From: Echinococcus granulosus
Lineage: Eukaryota > Platyhelminthes > Cestoda > Cyclophyllidea > Taeniidae
DNA: 64,000 nucleotides
Direction of reading: 5' to 3'
Assembly: GCF_000524195.1 (NCBI RefSeq)
Contig: NW_020170387.1
Span: 595,980-659,979 of the forward strand
Shown piece by piece: positions 1 to 12,600 of this stretch. Under the pieces are notes generated by a model. That model worked only from the letters and a program-made list of their open reading frames with translations, did no database searches and was not told where the DNA came from. Position 1 is the first letter of the stretch. Every line of letters starts with the position of its first letter. A program made the position numbers and the translations under genes.

Positions 1-1244
1 TACTTCTGATACTGAATGAATGAATGAATTTTGGTTAACGTTGGCCTTAGTGACAAAACAATCCATTTGGATCTACATCGACCGAGAAGGTCGTAAAACC
101 AAAGAGGCCAGACAAACGTGTTTAACATGCATTTATTGACAATAATAAGCTTCAAAGACCACCAATTCGTTCTCCACTTTAACGTTATTAAAGTGCACAG
201 TTTTAGACCACTTGCTGCCATGGCATGAAGTGGCTTTTTTTAATAAATGCTGGTCAAGTAAAAAAAAACAATATGGGTTACTCCCAAACGATTCACCACT
301 CATGACACCCTTCTAGGAAGAGACTGCGATTCACGTGGGAATGCGTGTGGTGGACTAGGAACGGAGTTGGTCACTTGCTAAAGGACAAACGATTGCAGCT
401 GACATCTACTTGATACGACTCAAATACTAGAGTAAACTTTTCCCTCAGAAGCATATAGGACTAATCAACCAGACATAAGAAAGTTCTATTTTACAAAGAG
501 AAACTTCATACTGTCAAAGTTACCCGTAGAAGATTTGTACTTAAGGATAAAAAGGATCAAATGTCACCTCATCCTTTTCATTCCTTTGATACCTTCTAAG
601 TAATCAGCACTTTTCTAAGCATTAAAATTGCCTAAGAAGTGATTGACAGGTAGAAAATGAAATCAAGATGGAAACGGAGGTATGAACGCCTGGGCTATTG
701 TTTCGAGAGACAACGTTTTAGGAAAGTAGAGTTCTGAGGAAGTTTATTTAAAAATCAAGTAATTCCAGTCTTTAAATATAGTTTTAATTTTTAGTCATGG
801 GTACCGCGTAAGTCTATGTGGTTATTCTGTCCAAATTTTAGTGTCCAGTACAGGTTCGAAGGTCTAGTCTGCTATAAAATTAACGGAGTCAGAGTATCAT
901 CATTCTGGATCGTCATTGTTAACAAACTTTTGGTATTCAGAGTGGAACAAATGATTTTGTACATCCATCAAAATGTAAGTCAACATGGGGGTAGATGTGT
1001 TCGATTCGCTAAGGTGAAGTGGTTTTAACGGCCCGCATCTTTTTTTAGATGATATCTTAGGTTGACAGAAAACAGCACAAAGGAAACGGGAAGTGTGTAA
1101 TATCTCCTCAGGCAAAGCATTCACTGTTCTTTCACATTGGACCCCACACTACTGTCCGCCTCTTTATGTAATGTCCACCTACAAATGAGTTTCAAAGAAT
1201 ATGCGGCAAAGGCGGGTCAAAGCAATGCTGTAAAAAGGACTTAC
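1..1244. other. non-coding, probably intron of the kettin/titin-like gene
   Basis: No exon is recognised. The minus-strand exon at 1343-1245 ends with a strong GTAAGT donor, so this stretch should be the beginning of the next intron, and the following exon should lie beyond the left edge. A short TGAATGAATGAATGAAT tract sits near position 14. The short ORFs here show no family resemblance. Confidence 0.5.
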
Positions 1245-1343
1245 TCGCCAAACTCGGCTTCAGGATGATCCAACTGCTTCAGGTGATTGATAGAACTCTC
1301 CGTAAGGTTGGAGTTGGTCACAATTCGAGCACCAGCCTCACAT
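1245..1343 (-). CDS. kettin/titin-like exon: inter-Ig linker
   Basis: A 99-nt exon with acceptor TGTGAACAG|A and donor GGCGA|GTAAGT, phase 2 in and phase 2 out. After the upstream ...SPISLT it continues CEAGARIVTNSNLTESSI and NHLKQLDHPEAEFGE. This resembles kettin-type linkers (short, with S-x-L and a helical I/L..L stretch). It was found by phase and motif because it is too short to stand out as an ORF. Confidence 0.72.
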
Positions 1344-4300
1344 CTGTTCACAAAGGATTATGATAATTAATGGCTTCTCGCACACCCAAGTATTCTTAAT
1401 TTCTATTTATTAAGATGGGATTTAGCCAATACGATTTCTGATTGCCTGATTCATTGAAAAATAATACTTTACTTGAATAAGAAGATAATGCCTCATACCT
1501 GAAAGCCAATTCTTTTGAGTAAACTTACGTCTCTTTCTTTATATAAATTTATGTCTATTCCATATCTAGCTTCTTAATATACATCTTATTAAATCAAATG
1601 GACGAGGTTCCAAAGATTACTTCGCATTGCCCAAAAGAACGCTATATTTTTAGCAAAGTACTACTCAAACTGCGTACTCCTGAACAGTTGAACTACTTTA
1701 CTGTGGGTTTTTGTTACTAGTTGTTTCTTTATAAGCACCTTTTGGGGCACTTTTATTATCCAAACCGATCTGCTGTCTTTAAGATTTTATAAATGTGTCT
1801 GGTCACTAAGATCTGTGAGAAAACTCGTTTTGTATACATTATTAGGAAGATAAAATTTACTGAGTCAAATTATTAACGATCTATTCCCTTCGATAGTTTA
1901 GGCGTAAACGAGCTGTCCACGGGATATGGTAGTGTGCATCAAAACTTTTCAATCGGAAAAATGAATTTACTTAATCCAAATCTTACACATTCATGGGTGT
2001 GTTAGGGAATGCTCCACACTTGCTTGCACTTTTGCGGTTTTGAGCAACGATACACAGAATTTAACTATAAGTAAGACTAAAAAAAGGTATGATGCTTCTC
2101 TGATAGGCTGAACATAACCGTGAAATGAAATGACTTATTTAGCATATTTTTTATGAAAATTTAAGAATTTGAAAATACTATCACGAATCGATAGTTGACA
2201 CAGAAGTGAAGATAAGGTCCCGGCTCAAACTACCATAGCGTTGTAGCCGAAATTTTTAGAAATCCGTGATGAATTTCACAATTGTATTTAATTTCTTGAT
2301 TTGGTATGTCTAATCAAAATTTCCACTCACATCTTGCGCTAGTGAATTCTAAAGTGCTTTTGAAATATGAAGCAGCTGTGCTTTTCTAGACGGTGTGAAA
2401 AATTCATTAAGTCATTCCTAAAAACAAATTCCTTAAAATAAGGCCGCTGTTACACATAGGAAGCGGTCATTTTGCCGACATGAAGCCCTTTCCATCTATG
2501 TTCTATGAAATTTTTTAGCAATGTCACGATAAAGCCCGTAATGCTTCAACAAATTTGCATTTACGAGTCGTCCATGACCAACTCTTCACGCTTCATGCGT
2601 ACGTGCTTCAAAACGCGTCATTGTTTTTGCCTCCTCCCACCCCACCCTACAACTGTGACCCCTCGCATCTGCATCGCTGGTCCCTCTAATACCCTTCCCC
2701 TTTCTCCTTTTTTCCGCCTTCCGTCTAAACAAGTCTCGGCTACTGTCGAAGCACATTTACTTGTTCATGCACGCACGCATGAGATGCGCAAGCGACTAAC
2801 CAATAAAAAAACACGATTATCGCTCTATTGGAGCCAATAAGATTCGCGCAGCCATAATAATTGGCTTTTAGCTTGCGAAAGTTGCGGTCAAAAATACTGC
2901 AGAAAAATTAAACTGTGAAAAGTGGAATGCAGACTATGAGACCGTCGAAATGGTTTCAATTGGATTTATATATTTATTTTATTTCCACATGTAATAACAG
3001 GAGCACTTCAGTTTCCACAGTTTAGTTATCATGCCATTGTAATGATGACCTTTCACTGCAATTCACGCTGACAATTTCCCAACTCCTCTGTAAGTACAGA
3101 ATAGATCTGGTCTAAGATTGATATGCTTCAATACGCCTTCAGAAATGCCCTAGGAGCTATAATATAAAAATATTTCACTTTGCTAATATTTTCTCATTAA
3201 TAGTAGTCGACATTGTCAGAGTTTGCATTACAATATTTGTCAATGTAGGAAATCTTTTATTTTCACAGGGAGTAACTACTCTAATCCAAATCATTACTAA
3301 ATTGTGTAAGCTAAGCAATTATAGTTCATGGTACCTATGAAAATTGCTATCTTGAGCATCCAGTAGTTTAGCAGTTCTTGGAATATACTTGCAAGGAGAT
3401 GTGAGTGATTGATGGTCTTCAAATTGCAGGCTTAGTGTTTTCATTAGCAATATATAGGAATTCTGCGTTCTAAGTATGGCTGTTGTGAAGATGGCTGTTA
3501 ATTCATAAACTGTTGAATAACCTGCTCGTTTTAATTTTTTGTAGGAATATAGGAATTAACTTACGTGAGGGAAATGGGTGAGCTCTCGACACGACCAGCT
3601 TTGTTGGAAGCAACGCAGACATAGGAGCCGCTGTCCTCAGGGTAGCAGTAAGCAATATCTAGCACAACCATGCCACGATCGAACATGCTGCTGAAGCGAC
3701 TCCCTGCATAGGGGTAATAAAACCAGAACCCATCATAAAATATCTGAATCCAGAGTACCATTTATAACAACATGAATAACGCAGAGTATACACACTGTCA
3801 ACGTTGGATCCACTACAGTTTTCAAAACTAAGAAATAGTTTACTTAACTAAAACGTGAGAGTTTTAAAAGAATTAAGGAGTAATTGTCAAAGCGCGAAAT
3901 TAATGGGGAACGTAGTTTATACCGAATAGCTTTCTGGTATACATCGTAGATCATCTAAAGATACTAAATATCTGTTCCCCACTAGCAAACAGCCATCAAA
4001 TATTGACGACTAAGTTTGCAATTTGGTATGGCCAAAGAGTAATATTTAGGATGCAAGAAGTTCGCACACTGGCACGAAGTTAATCACTTTCCCCAAGGCA
4101 TCCACTGGCTTCTAGTTTTTATTAATTCCACGCCATCGGAATCTTAAAATTTCTATTTAAGTGCACATGCAAACACTTCTTCCATTTGATAGTGAGCTTC
4201 AATAATGCTGAAGCAAATATGCTAACGAAGATCAGTGGAATGCACATTAGCTGTCAGGTAATAGAATCCAAGTGTTTCGAGATGCTACCGGTTTTTTTTT

Positions 4301-7300
4301 TAAGTTTTTTTCTGTCAAACACAGGATTTCATTTAACTTGCTGTCCACAGGCTTGAAAAGGTCGCCCCATGGGATGACTCATGCCCGTGTCTCCTGATCA
4401 CTTATATTCGGACATGTTGGCACTGCGTGGAATTCCAACCGGCCTGGCCGGACACAGCAGGAATAGCAAATATGGTGACTCAACTGTCGAAGCAGCAAAA
4501 GAGCAATGAATAACCCTTCTTCCTCTGATAGAAGATTTGTTTATAGAAATGGCTAAATTCTGCCCCAATCCTCCCCAATACACCATGCAAAAGCCTCCTG
4601 GGTGCATAAAATTATTGACTTCATGCACTTACCGAAAGTTTGTTTACATTTGGAGATGATTACCGCTAAGCGCGATGTATTTTATGACAAATTCGTTAAG
4701 TCTTAAAGGATTTTTACTGAATATTTTGTATCAACCAGGATTTGACAGCTTAAGTGAAACGTTTTTAAAAAAAAATAGAGGAAGTTTACTAGCCACTCCA
4801 AAAATCGCTTATTATTCGCAATAGTTGGACACTACTCCACTATTTTTAAAGCAGACACATAGTTTCATTCTCTTAAAAATTCGTTTGAACGAAGTAAACA
4901 GAACTGTATACGATTATATACTAACCAAGGAATTTCTCAAACAGTCGTGAGATAGAGAATTGGGAACTGAGGAGCAAATTGGCTTGAAAAACATTTGCTT
5001 TCTGGTTATTAATACAGCATTATTACGTTACTGCCTGCCGATATTGATGAGGAGGTGTTTACACTATTTTGGTGAACTTACTTTTGCAAAACCCAAGTTG
5101 AATTCTAAACATATGTGATGAACACAATGCTTTAACGAAAATCCATAAGTATCTACATGATTTCAAATTGTAGTCATTGTAACTGGCTTAAATGTTGAGC
5201 AATAATGACAAGTCTACAACGAAAATAGCCACGTTATAAGAAATGGAAACTTGAGTACAAATGGCCTAGCATATCAAGGTTCACAAAACTCCAGTAGCAA
5301 CAGCGTAATTTTATAAAGTAAACGGTTGCGCATGTAGGTAAAGCACTCTTGTCTAGTAGAATCATTTATTATAAATGTGTTCTCCGAATGTGCGCTAAAT
5401 AGATGACCCCAATACCTACCGGAGGTGAATGCATTTCTTCAGCCTTGCCAGATTTTCCATCAAGCTGATTCTGGTCAAAAAATTAACATTCGATCCGAAT
5501 TGCCCAATTCACTTCCCTAAATGCTGCTTGTGCCGAAATAGTCCACTTTAAAAGCCCAATTACCTACTCTTTCAAAAGCCAGGAAACTAACAGTTATATG
5601 CAGCGGTAAAATATGGAACGCTAAAATATTTAAATTGGCCCAATATCCCTAAACAAAGTAGTTTCTTCTCTCAGAGTGTCTTAAGATACTGATTTTCTCG
5701 TAGAGTGAGTTAATGCACTAGAAGCGTTTGCATGAAGAGCGAGTTACACATGAGGTCGTTGGCTTACCGATGACAATAGGCTCTCCGTTCCTGAACCACT
5801 CAACCTGGAGGGTAGAGTCTTTGGCCGGGGCAACCTCGCCAATAAAACGCAAATGCTCGCCTTCGGCCACAGCTGGGTTGTTGCAGGAGATAGGTTGCCT
5901 AAAGCTTGGTGGCTCCATTTGTACCGCGTCGTGCTCGGCGCCTCTATCGAGGCTGGACATTGTCTCATAGGCATGGTTTTGCATCTCAACTGTCTCGTAC
6001 TCTTGCTTCTCCTCAGCTATCACGCTAGTAAATGTGATTTTCAAAGCTCGCTTTAAGAAGACTGAGGGACTTGCCCGGACTTGTTATCAATTAAATACTA
6101 ATAAAGACTAATAAGAGTAAGGTGGGAAAGTATGTGCCTAGTTTTCCTATCGGTTTATTACAGGTAGTTGGACCGAATCATGTAGCAAAGGGATATGCCT
6201 AGTTTGACGTGCTAAATTAGATGCAACCTGTCTATGGTCTTTGGCCTATTGCATTTCTAGTTTTGGAATATCGTGACCGTAACCAATAAGTTAATGATGA
6301 CTAAAACAATAGGACACCAAGGCTGTGATAATGGAACTTATTAGCGAAGGAGTTGGACATCATAAATACCATATTGACTAATGTTCTGTGAAAGCGTGTA
6401 TTTAGTCTGCACGAAGGTTGATGCACTGCTAAAACCGAATGATAGAGACTTCGTTTGAGTCCATGAAACTCTAGGTTAAAACCAAGCGCGGTAAAAAGGG
6501 AGAGAAGTGAAAGAACATCTAAAGCATGCTGAGAAGCAGTAGGGCATATTTGTATTGCATCCAAGAATCAGTCAACAACAACGTCAGAAATGCGGTTTAC
6601 CGAATAAGTGCATCCAAATCTTTTCGATAATGTCATGCTACACCTGGGACTTTGAAGAAATCATAATTAAAATTTAGTGGGAATAAACTAAAGTGACTTT
6701 AGCAGCCCGTGGCTACACGTGTACAAGGTGAGCTCCAATATTCACAAAGTACAAAATCAAAACATATTTTGTCCAGTCGGTTACAAAATATCCATCATTG
6801 CTTATTGTTCAGTGACGTTTTACCGAAGGCGGATGCCAAATATTTGTCAGGCATATAAAAGGATCATAAAGTCTCTCTTAGATAATACTCCAACACGTTT
6901 GAACCCAAAGATAAAGGATATGCGTGATTTAAACACACCCTAGCTACCTTGCGCATTAGGACTCTTACGGGCACCCCAAATCAGCAGCTATTTAGAGCAG
7001 GCGAAGACTCACCTAATTCGAACAGGATTTGCTTGAACATCGCCAGAACGATTCCTCACCACAACCGAATACAAGCCAGTGTCCTCGGGGTAAGTATATT
7101 CAATGTCCAAGCAGGCATAGCCGCGGTCAAATGCATCATGCATTCTGGAACCTAAAAACGAAAATACAATTGAAAGTAGAAAATTGCCAATAAAGTTAAC
7201 GGGGACATTTTGATGCTATTTGAGGAATAAGGGAGTGGACTGAAATATCTGTGCACCTCTTACAGGCAATGCACAGAGGAATTCGTTGTCCAATATTGTC

Positions 7301-9335
7301 CTAAAGTAAAACCAAACATTTACACATCCTGCGCTTTTCACTTTTCAGCCATATTATTGCGCAGAGTAATATGGACATATTGTCATACTTCAAGCAAGTA
7401 CTGCACAAGTAAGGCAGAAGCAACTGAAAGGTTCGGAATAAAATCAGTGTTCACCTAGGCACTCATGTTTCAGAAAGGATAGTAAAGACTCCTGTGAGTT
7501 CATATTTAAGGGAAAACGATTATATAAGTCTGCTTACATTAAACTGACTGATCAATTCTAAAATTTCATTATCTGAACGCAAAAAGAGTTATTGTATTTT
7601 AGGAAGGACCTAAATATTCATTTATCAACTCAAATTAGACAATTTTTCAGCAGTATGGTTTCATTCTTGATGTTACTGGTTTTCAAATGTACAATGCAAA
7701 AAAAGTATCACACTCATTAAACGCAACTACCTAATGCCTAAAAAGAAATTGCCAGCAATCGTGATTTAGGCGAATGTTTGACAATTAGACACATCTCAAC
7801 GAAGACACTACATGGTAATTACAGATAATATGGTGAGTCTTAAATGGTCCTCTTGACACAAGTAGTAGTTTGCGTTACTTTGGGATTCCCAACAGCATAA
7901 TTATCTTATAGGTATTAGATCGTCTTAGAATATCATGCAGATTTTCTAAAGACAGTCATTTCAAAGTAAGTCTGGTGAGAAAATATCCCACTCACTTAAA
8001 AGTTATTTGTATCAAAATGCAAAAAGGCAGTAGAAAGTGGCGTTTTATTTTCAAAATTGAGACACTTTAAAAATATTATTTTCCGCCTGCTTTTTACCAA
8101 GAAATTTCCTAAACCCAAGTACTAATTAACTGGTGGAATTTTTATAAATACCGTCTCATTCACCGCCTTTGCTAGTTTAGTGTACTGATAGCAAACGATT
8201 TAGTGACCAAAATAATGTTTGATTTTCTAAGTGGGTCATGAGCAAACAAGAAACTTAGCAACAGAAGATTAAAAGTCTTGTTAATTAATGAATGAAAAAC
8301 TGAAACAACTTTGGTAATCATCTTAACTAAGATGTGCCAGATAAAATGTTCCGTTGACCTGGCTTTCAGCTGTCCTTGTTTCCATAATCTGCAAAATCAG
8401 ATACGTTGCGCAAAGGGTTAAAATTCGTGCGCTTATCTGCCAAAAGGGTACTTTACTTCGTGTTTTCATAAGCTTAAAGGAGTGTTTTCCTGGTGCATGA
8501 GTGAGAAGTAGTGTTGGTGACTTAGGCGACTTCACAAGCATATTAGCCCGGAAGCCCTATTGCTCTTCTTAATTAATCATGGTATAGCGTGGACGCGGAC
8601 TAGTTTTTTGTAAGGTTCGCTATAAATTGGATGATGTGGAAAGAAAGGGCAAAAGCTAGGTACGCGAAATGTGTACGCCTAGTATTTCCACCAAAGCCAA
8701 GTGCCATCAAAGTTTTAAGACTGCCGTGCAAAAGAAATGTGGTGTAAAATTTATTCGATGAATTGGATAAAATGAATATTGTATGGAACTTCTTGTCGTT
8801 ATAAGAACAACTGGCTAGTAACATTTAGTGCATTGTAAAAATAATTTAGCTCCTTTTCTGGCACAAAATTTTATTTCAGAAATTCCTTTTATGAAAGGCT
8901 AAATTTGCTCCCATTTCATACTAATGAAAGTAGTTCCCAATGGCCTATGGTTTCATCAAAATTACCGGTTGAAACATTTGAGTTTTTTAAAATATTTTTC
9001 CCTAAGGCTATCAAAAATTGCCTTTAATCACTTCTAACCTAAAATTTTTAATAAGACTGAGACTGTCTTACCAATGATAGGGGGAAATGGAAATAGTTCG
9101 CTTAATTTGAAAAGCTTCATACATACCAGGCAAGATTGGGTTCCCATCCTTGAGCCAAGTGATTTGGACATCCGAATCGGAGGCGACACGAACATCCAAA
9201 TGGACGGGCTCACCCTCCTGTACAGTAATTTCCCCTTCTAATGCTGAAAGTAAACGGGGAGGATCCCCAACAATCATGCTTCCGAACGTTGAGGCGGTGG
9301 AATCAGGCGCTGTGGAGATTGCCGTCGACATCCCT
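1245..9335 (-). CDS. kettin/titin-like giant muscle Ig protein (partial gene, five exons)
   Basis: Minus-strand gene with exons 9335-9127, 7151-7013, 6024-5768, 3703-3565 and 1343-1245. Every junction is phase-compatible (1, 2, 1, 2, then 2 out). Splicing rebuilds two I-set Ig domains separated by a linker of about 40 residues, followed by a second linker. Key motifs are ITWLKDGNPILPGSR, DRGYACLDIEYTYPEDTG, VEWFRNGEPIVIGSR and DRGMVVLDIAYCYPEDSG. The 'GSR...DRG...LDI.Y.YPEDSG.Y' signature is typical of kettin/sallimus (I-band titin) repeats, which bind actin near the Z-disc in invertebrate striated muscle; unc-89/obscurin-like or another titin-class protein remains possible. The 3' end is beyond the window. 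The 5' end is unresolved: the 9335 exon could be internal, or could hold a start Met at 9331-9329 or further upstream, because the frame stays open to 9517. Confidence 0.8.
2636..2663 (-). promoter_or_regulatory. G-rich tract, possible G-quadruplex in intron
   Basis: On the minus (sense) strand there are four runs of at least three G: GGGG, then an 11-nt loop, then GGG, GGGG and GGG with single-T loops. The three closely spaced runs are strong, but the 11-nt loop is longer than the usual 7-nt limit. Function is unknown. Confidence 0.35.
3565..3703 (-). CDS. kettin/titin-like exon: second half of Ig domain B
   Basis: A 139-nt exon with acceptor CCTATGCAG|GG and donor CTCAC|GTAAGT, phase 1 in and phase 2 out. 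It encodes GSRFSSMFDRGMVVLDIAY and YPEDSGSYVCVASNKAG, a textbook I-set D-G strand pattern that retains the F-strand Cys. It joins in frame to the exon ending at 5768. Confidence 0.88.
5768..6024 (-). CDS. kettin/titin-like exon: inter-Ig linker plus first half of Ig domain B
   Basis: A 257-nt exon with acceptor TTTACTAG|C and donor ATCG|GTAAGC. It enters in phase 2 (AG+C = Ser after the 7013 exon) and leaves in phase 1. The first ~45 residues form an acidic linker (EEKQEYETVEMQNHAYE), then MEPPSFRQPI starts an Ig domain running to VEWFRNGEPIVIG. The B-strand Cys is replaced by Gly. Confidence 0.85.
7013..7151 (-). CDS. kettin/titin-like exon: second half of Ig domain A
   Basis: A 139-nt exon with acceptor CGTTTTTAG|G and donor TTAG|GTGAGT, phase 1 in and phase 2 out. 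It encodes GSRMHDAFDRGYACLDIEY and TYPEDTGLYSVVVRNRSG, the D-G strands of an I-set domain. The canonical F-strand Cys (Y-x-C) is Val here. The length and phases are identical to those of the exon at 3703-3565. Confidence 0.85.
9127..9335 (-). CDS. kettin/titin-like exon: linker plus first half of Ig domain A
   Basis: The reading frame holds a Ser/Thr-rich linker, then DPPRLLSALEGEITVQEGEP and ITWLKDGNPILP, the A-C strands of an I-set Ig domain including the core Trp. The donor is CTG|GTATGT at 9127 (phase 1). The 5' boundary is less certain. I chose an acceptor ending CCTTAG next to 9335 because it gives the same incoming phase (2) as the homologous exon at 6024. The frame stays open to 9517, so an initiating ATG (9331-9329 or 9517-9515) is an alternative. 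The usual B-strand Cys is replaced (PVHLDVRV). Confidence 0.75.
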
Positions 9336-9472
9336 CTAAGGATGCAATTAGCTTTGGTCTCGGGATGTCTGGATGCGCTCGTTGGTGCGTAGGTGGCGTA
9401 CCATGGCCTTGGCATGGCCAGTGACAGCACACTTTCGCCTGATTGGCTGGACCATGCACCTGGTGTGCGTTC

Positions 9473-9640
9473 AGGTGCACACGCACACGTGCACTCGCAC
9501 AGGAAAACGCCTTTCATTCTTTCTCTCCCTCCTCCTATCTACCACCATGATCCTCCCTGCCCCTCCACTCCCCTCTTTCATCGATCTCCACACACACAGA
9601 TACGCACACACACGCACACACATAGAGATTGCAAACCCTT
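9473..9640. repeat. CA/CG-rich simple repeats flanking a pyrimidine tract
   Basis: Low-complexity CA dinucleotide runs occur at about 9476-9500 and 9589-9622, separated by a C/T-rich tract (9520-9580). They lie directly upstream of the 9335 exon in the sense of the muscle gene. The long overlapping ORFs here on both strands are explained by this composition. Confidence 0.7.
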
Positions 9641-12600
9641 TATGTGGACTGGTTCTATGTATATGTTTATGTATGTGCACATGGAATGGTTGATACGTCA
9701 CATAGGAAACAAATGTTGAACCAATGGTTATTTTGCGGAGGCTGTGCCCCTAACCCAGTCTGACAGAGTAAAATGCATTGAATTTTGGATTAGCTATCAT
9801 AATTGTGATACAGTTTCTATGGTGGTGATGTACCTCTAAAAAATTAACTGTTTGTCAGGGCAGTAATCTAGCCTTATTTACATTAAATAGTCCCAGACTG
9901 AAACTCAAATTCATCATAGATTGCTATGACCCGTTCACTTTACTACATGTAAAGTGTTAGAAGGGTAAAAGGATAGTTAATATGCATTTTTTTTGTTGGT
10001 TTTGTATCACGGATAGACAAGATAATTTGCCAAGTGACCTACTTAAAATGACTATGGTTGTCTACCAAAAGCATTCTAAAGATCTTCCTAAGTACTACTT
10101 TACAATATTTACTACAAATTTGTCTTCAAATAGTAAGTCATGCAGTGGAATTTTTGATTATAATCCTACAATGTTACCAACTTGTGAAAAGTGTGTGGCA
10201 ATTTTTCTGAACTGACCTTAAAGTATTAAATGTTCCAAAGACGACGTACATTCACTGTCATTAGTTAAGTGATTCTGAAAGCAAAACCAAGACAGCAAGA
10301 TTTTACCCTGCAGCGCTTTGAAGACTTTAAATTGGCTATGATAATAAAACTTGTGGATTTCTTTGACAGCCAATTAGACAGTTCAAAAGGGAAACTGTAA
10401 GAAGCTCCACTCGGGTGGTCAAGATTTTTGTGAGCGATTAAATACCTTCTCTAGGATTATCTAGCTCTTCATGGTTTACGATTCCTGACTATCACACTTC
10501 TCTTATTTCCTCTTGGAAGCCGCATTTTTCCAAGGACACGGTCTGTTTACGATCTTTGTACAGAAGGTGGCCACGTGTCTCGGCCCACTATTTCTCTCCT
10601 TTCCACCTCGCTTCACCTAACCCCTTTCTCCCTCCCAACCTGCTGTCCGCCTTGGTTCTAATCCGAGGACAATAGAGGCCCAACAACACCATGACAACGA
10701 GTTGTAACTATCTCCTCGTGGCATCAAATTCATCGACATTTGGCGGTTTCCGGAGCTACTCTGTGGAACTGCAATAACTTTTTTCCTCTAAACGAAACGG
10801 AGACAGGGAGAGTAGGGGCGGGAGGAGGCGCGACTGAAGCACTTATCTCAACCTCAGCATCCCCTCACCAAAATTATTCCCGCCGCAGAAGACAATACAA
10901 CCCTCGCGGTACTGGCTTACATAGACATGACTAACGAACTAGTCAATCTGGCTAGCAATTGTGATTTAGCCAACGCTCTTCGGCCAGTCGATTTTCTGAT
11001 ACAGTGCGTTTTGATTTGCCTGTAGGTGAACATGTAAGTTGCAATTTAGGCGACAAGCTAAAAAGGGGTGGGAATATTTTGCATCCTCCTACTAGTGGTA
11101 TTCAACTAGACAATGAAAAATTTGGTTTGTATATATTTGCATCAATTATCAGAAAAAGGTTGAATGAAATACCATAATTCACAATGGTTTTTGGTGGGCA
11201 GGATCCAACAGTACCTAATGGATCATAAAAGTGGAACATAAGGCTAATGAAAGAAAAGAGTGGTCAGAAATTCTAAATGGTCTAGATGATACCTGAAAAT
11301 TATCGCATCCCATTGCATACGTTATATTTGATGAACTACTGTCACTTAGGTTTGGTCACAGCAATGATAAAAGCGAGAGGTTGATGTTGAACTAGCTTCA
11401 GTCACTTCATTTTTTCTTCACCAACAACAAATTGAATTTTCATTTAAATCTCCCTAATGAAAGAATCTTAGGTGATTGCGTATTATCATTTTTTCCAAAA
11501 AATGCTTGTCTCCTCATAGTTGCTTCAGGCGCCCCCACTGACACTCGCCAAAGTCCTTGCCATTTTGGCTAATTTTAGCAAAAATAGGTGCGATTAGCAT
11601 CTCTGATATGAAAATTGCTTGCATAAATGATTAATTTCTTTATATATCCTCCATGATAATGAATTATGCAGCAAAATAAGAGGCAAAAGCATTCATTTTG
11701 ATTGAAAATTTTCCTGTAATTTTCTACAATAGGTCATCAATTATTTTTGTACGTTGGCGCAATGAAACAACTTCACCTTAAATAGCCGGATCCGTCTATG
11801 CAATGTCATTATGCTAATCTAGATCTGCAAGTGACTAGAGCCACAAAACAGTGAACAAATAAGTAGAAACCGAAAAATCCACCGTCTGTCGTAACTAACT
11901 ATTAGAGCTTCAAAAGAAGACAATGTGTGAAGTCGTCGCTTACGGTAGAGATTTACGAAAAATAAATGACACTGGTTTCAGGGCAAGAATTCTTGCAACG
12001 GAAATCGTCGCATTGCTGTATTTTGGTCAAATTTTTTGCGTAGGATCACAAAAAATACTTACATATACCTCAAACTAGGTCTTACAAAATGCACTTTCCT
12101 GATGCATTTCGTATGATTGTTATTTGAGTAGAAGGAGGGTCGTCAAATCTCTTGTACTTGATAAACTGAACATTTCATAATAATTTTTCCTCTTTATTTC
12201 ATATGCTTAAGGATTTTAACAGACAAAACCCGTAGATAGCTTAACTGAGAACAATGTAATTAAGGGTAAATCTGGAAATTCGGTGAAAGCATAAATTCAA
12301 AACAGGGAAGTTAATGAAACAAAAGCTATTTGTCTAGCAAGATATCACTGAACACAAATTCAGGCTTATATGTTACACCATTGCATAAATTGAGGGGAAT
12401 AAAGCAATAAAAAGATATTTTGGTCTAACCATGCGTAAATTAAAGAAATTTAACACTTCAAATTCATTTGGGTCATTTTAAAGAACGCCGCTTCAACCCC
12501 ATAAGATCCTCTAATATCTTATTCTGGATTGAAATCTTATCAATTAAGCAATTTTTAGGCAATGTACTTACTGACTTTAAATGCTGCTTAAAGTGCCTCT

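Larger units (their letters stand above)
1344..9126. other. introns of the kettin/titin-like gene
   Basis: The four introns (1344-3564, 3704-5767, 6025-7012, 7152-9126; about 1.0-2.2 kb each) are AT-rich. I see no further exon, RNA gene or complete mobile element in them. The only compositional anomaly is the C-rich plus-strand tract near 2630-2720. Confidence 0.6.

Noticed and set aside
2505..2840. Plus-strand ORF of 111 codons
   Set aside because: Explained by a C-rich low-complexity tract inside an intron of the minus-strand muscle gene; no family resemblance or splice context.
9373..9719. Several overlapping ORFs of 70-108 codons on both strands
   Set aside because: They sit on CA repeats and a pyrimidine tract, which keep many frames open.
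10740..10934. Plus-strand ORF of 64 codons in the GC-rich island
   Set aside because: Short, without splice sites or similarity; composition alone explains it.
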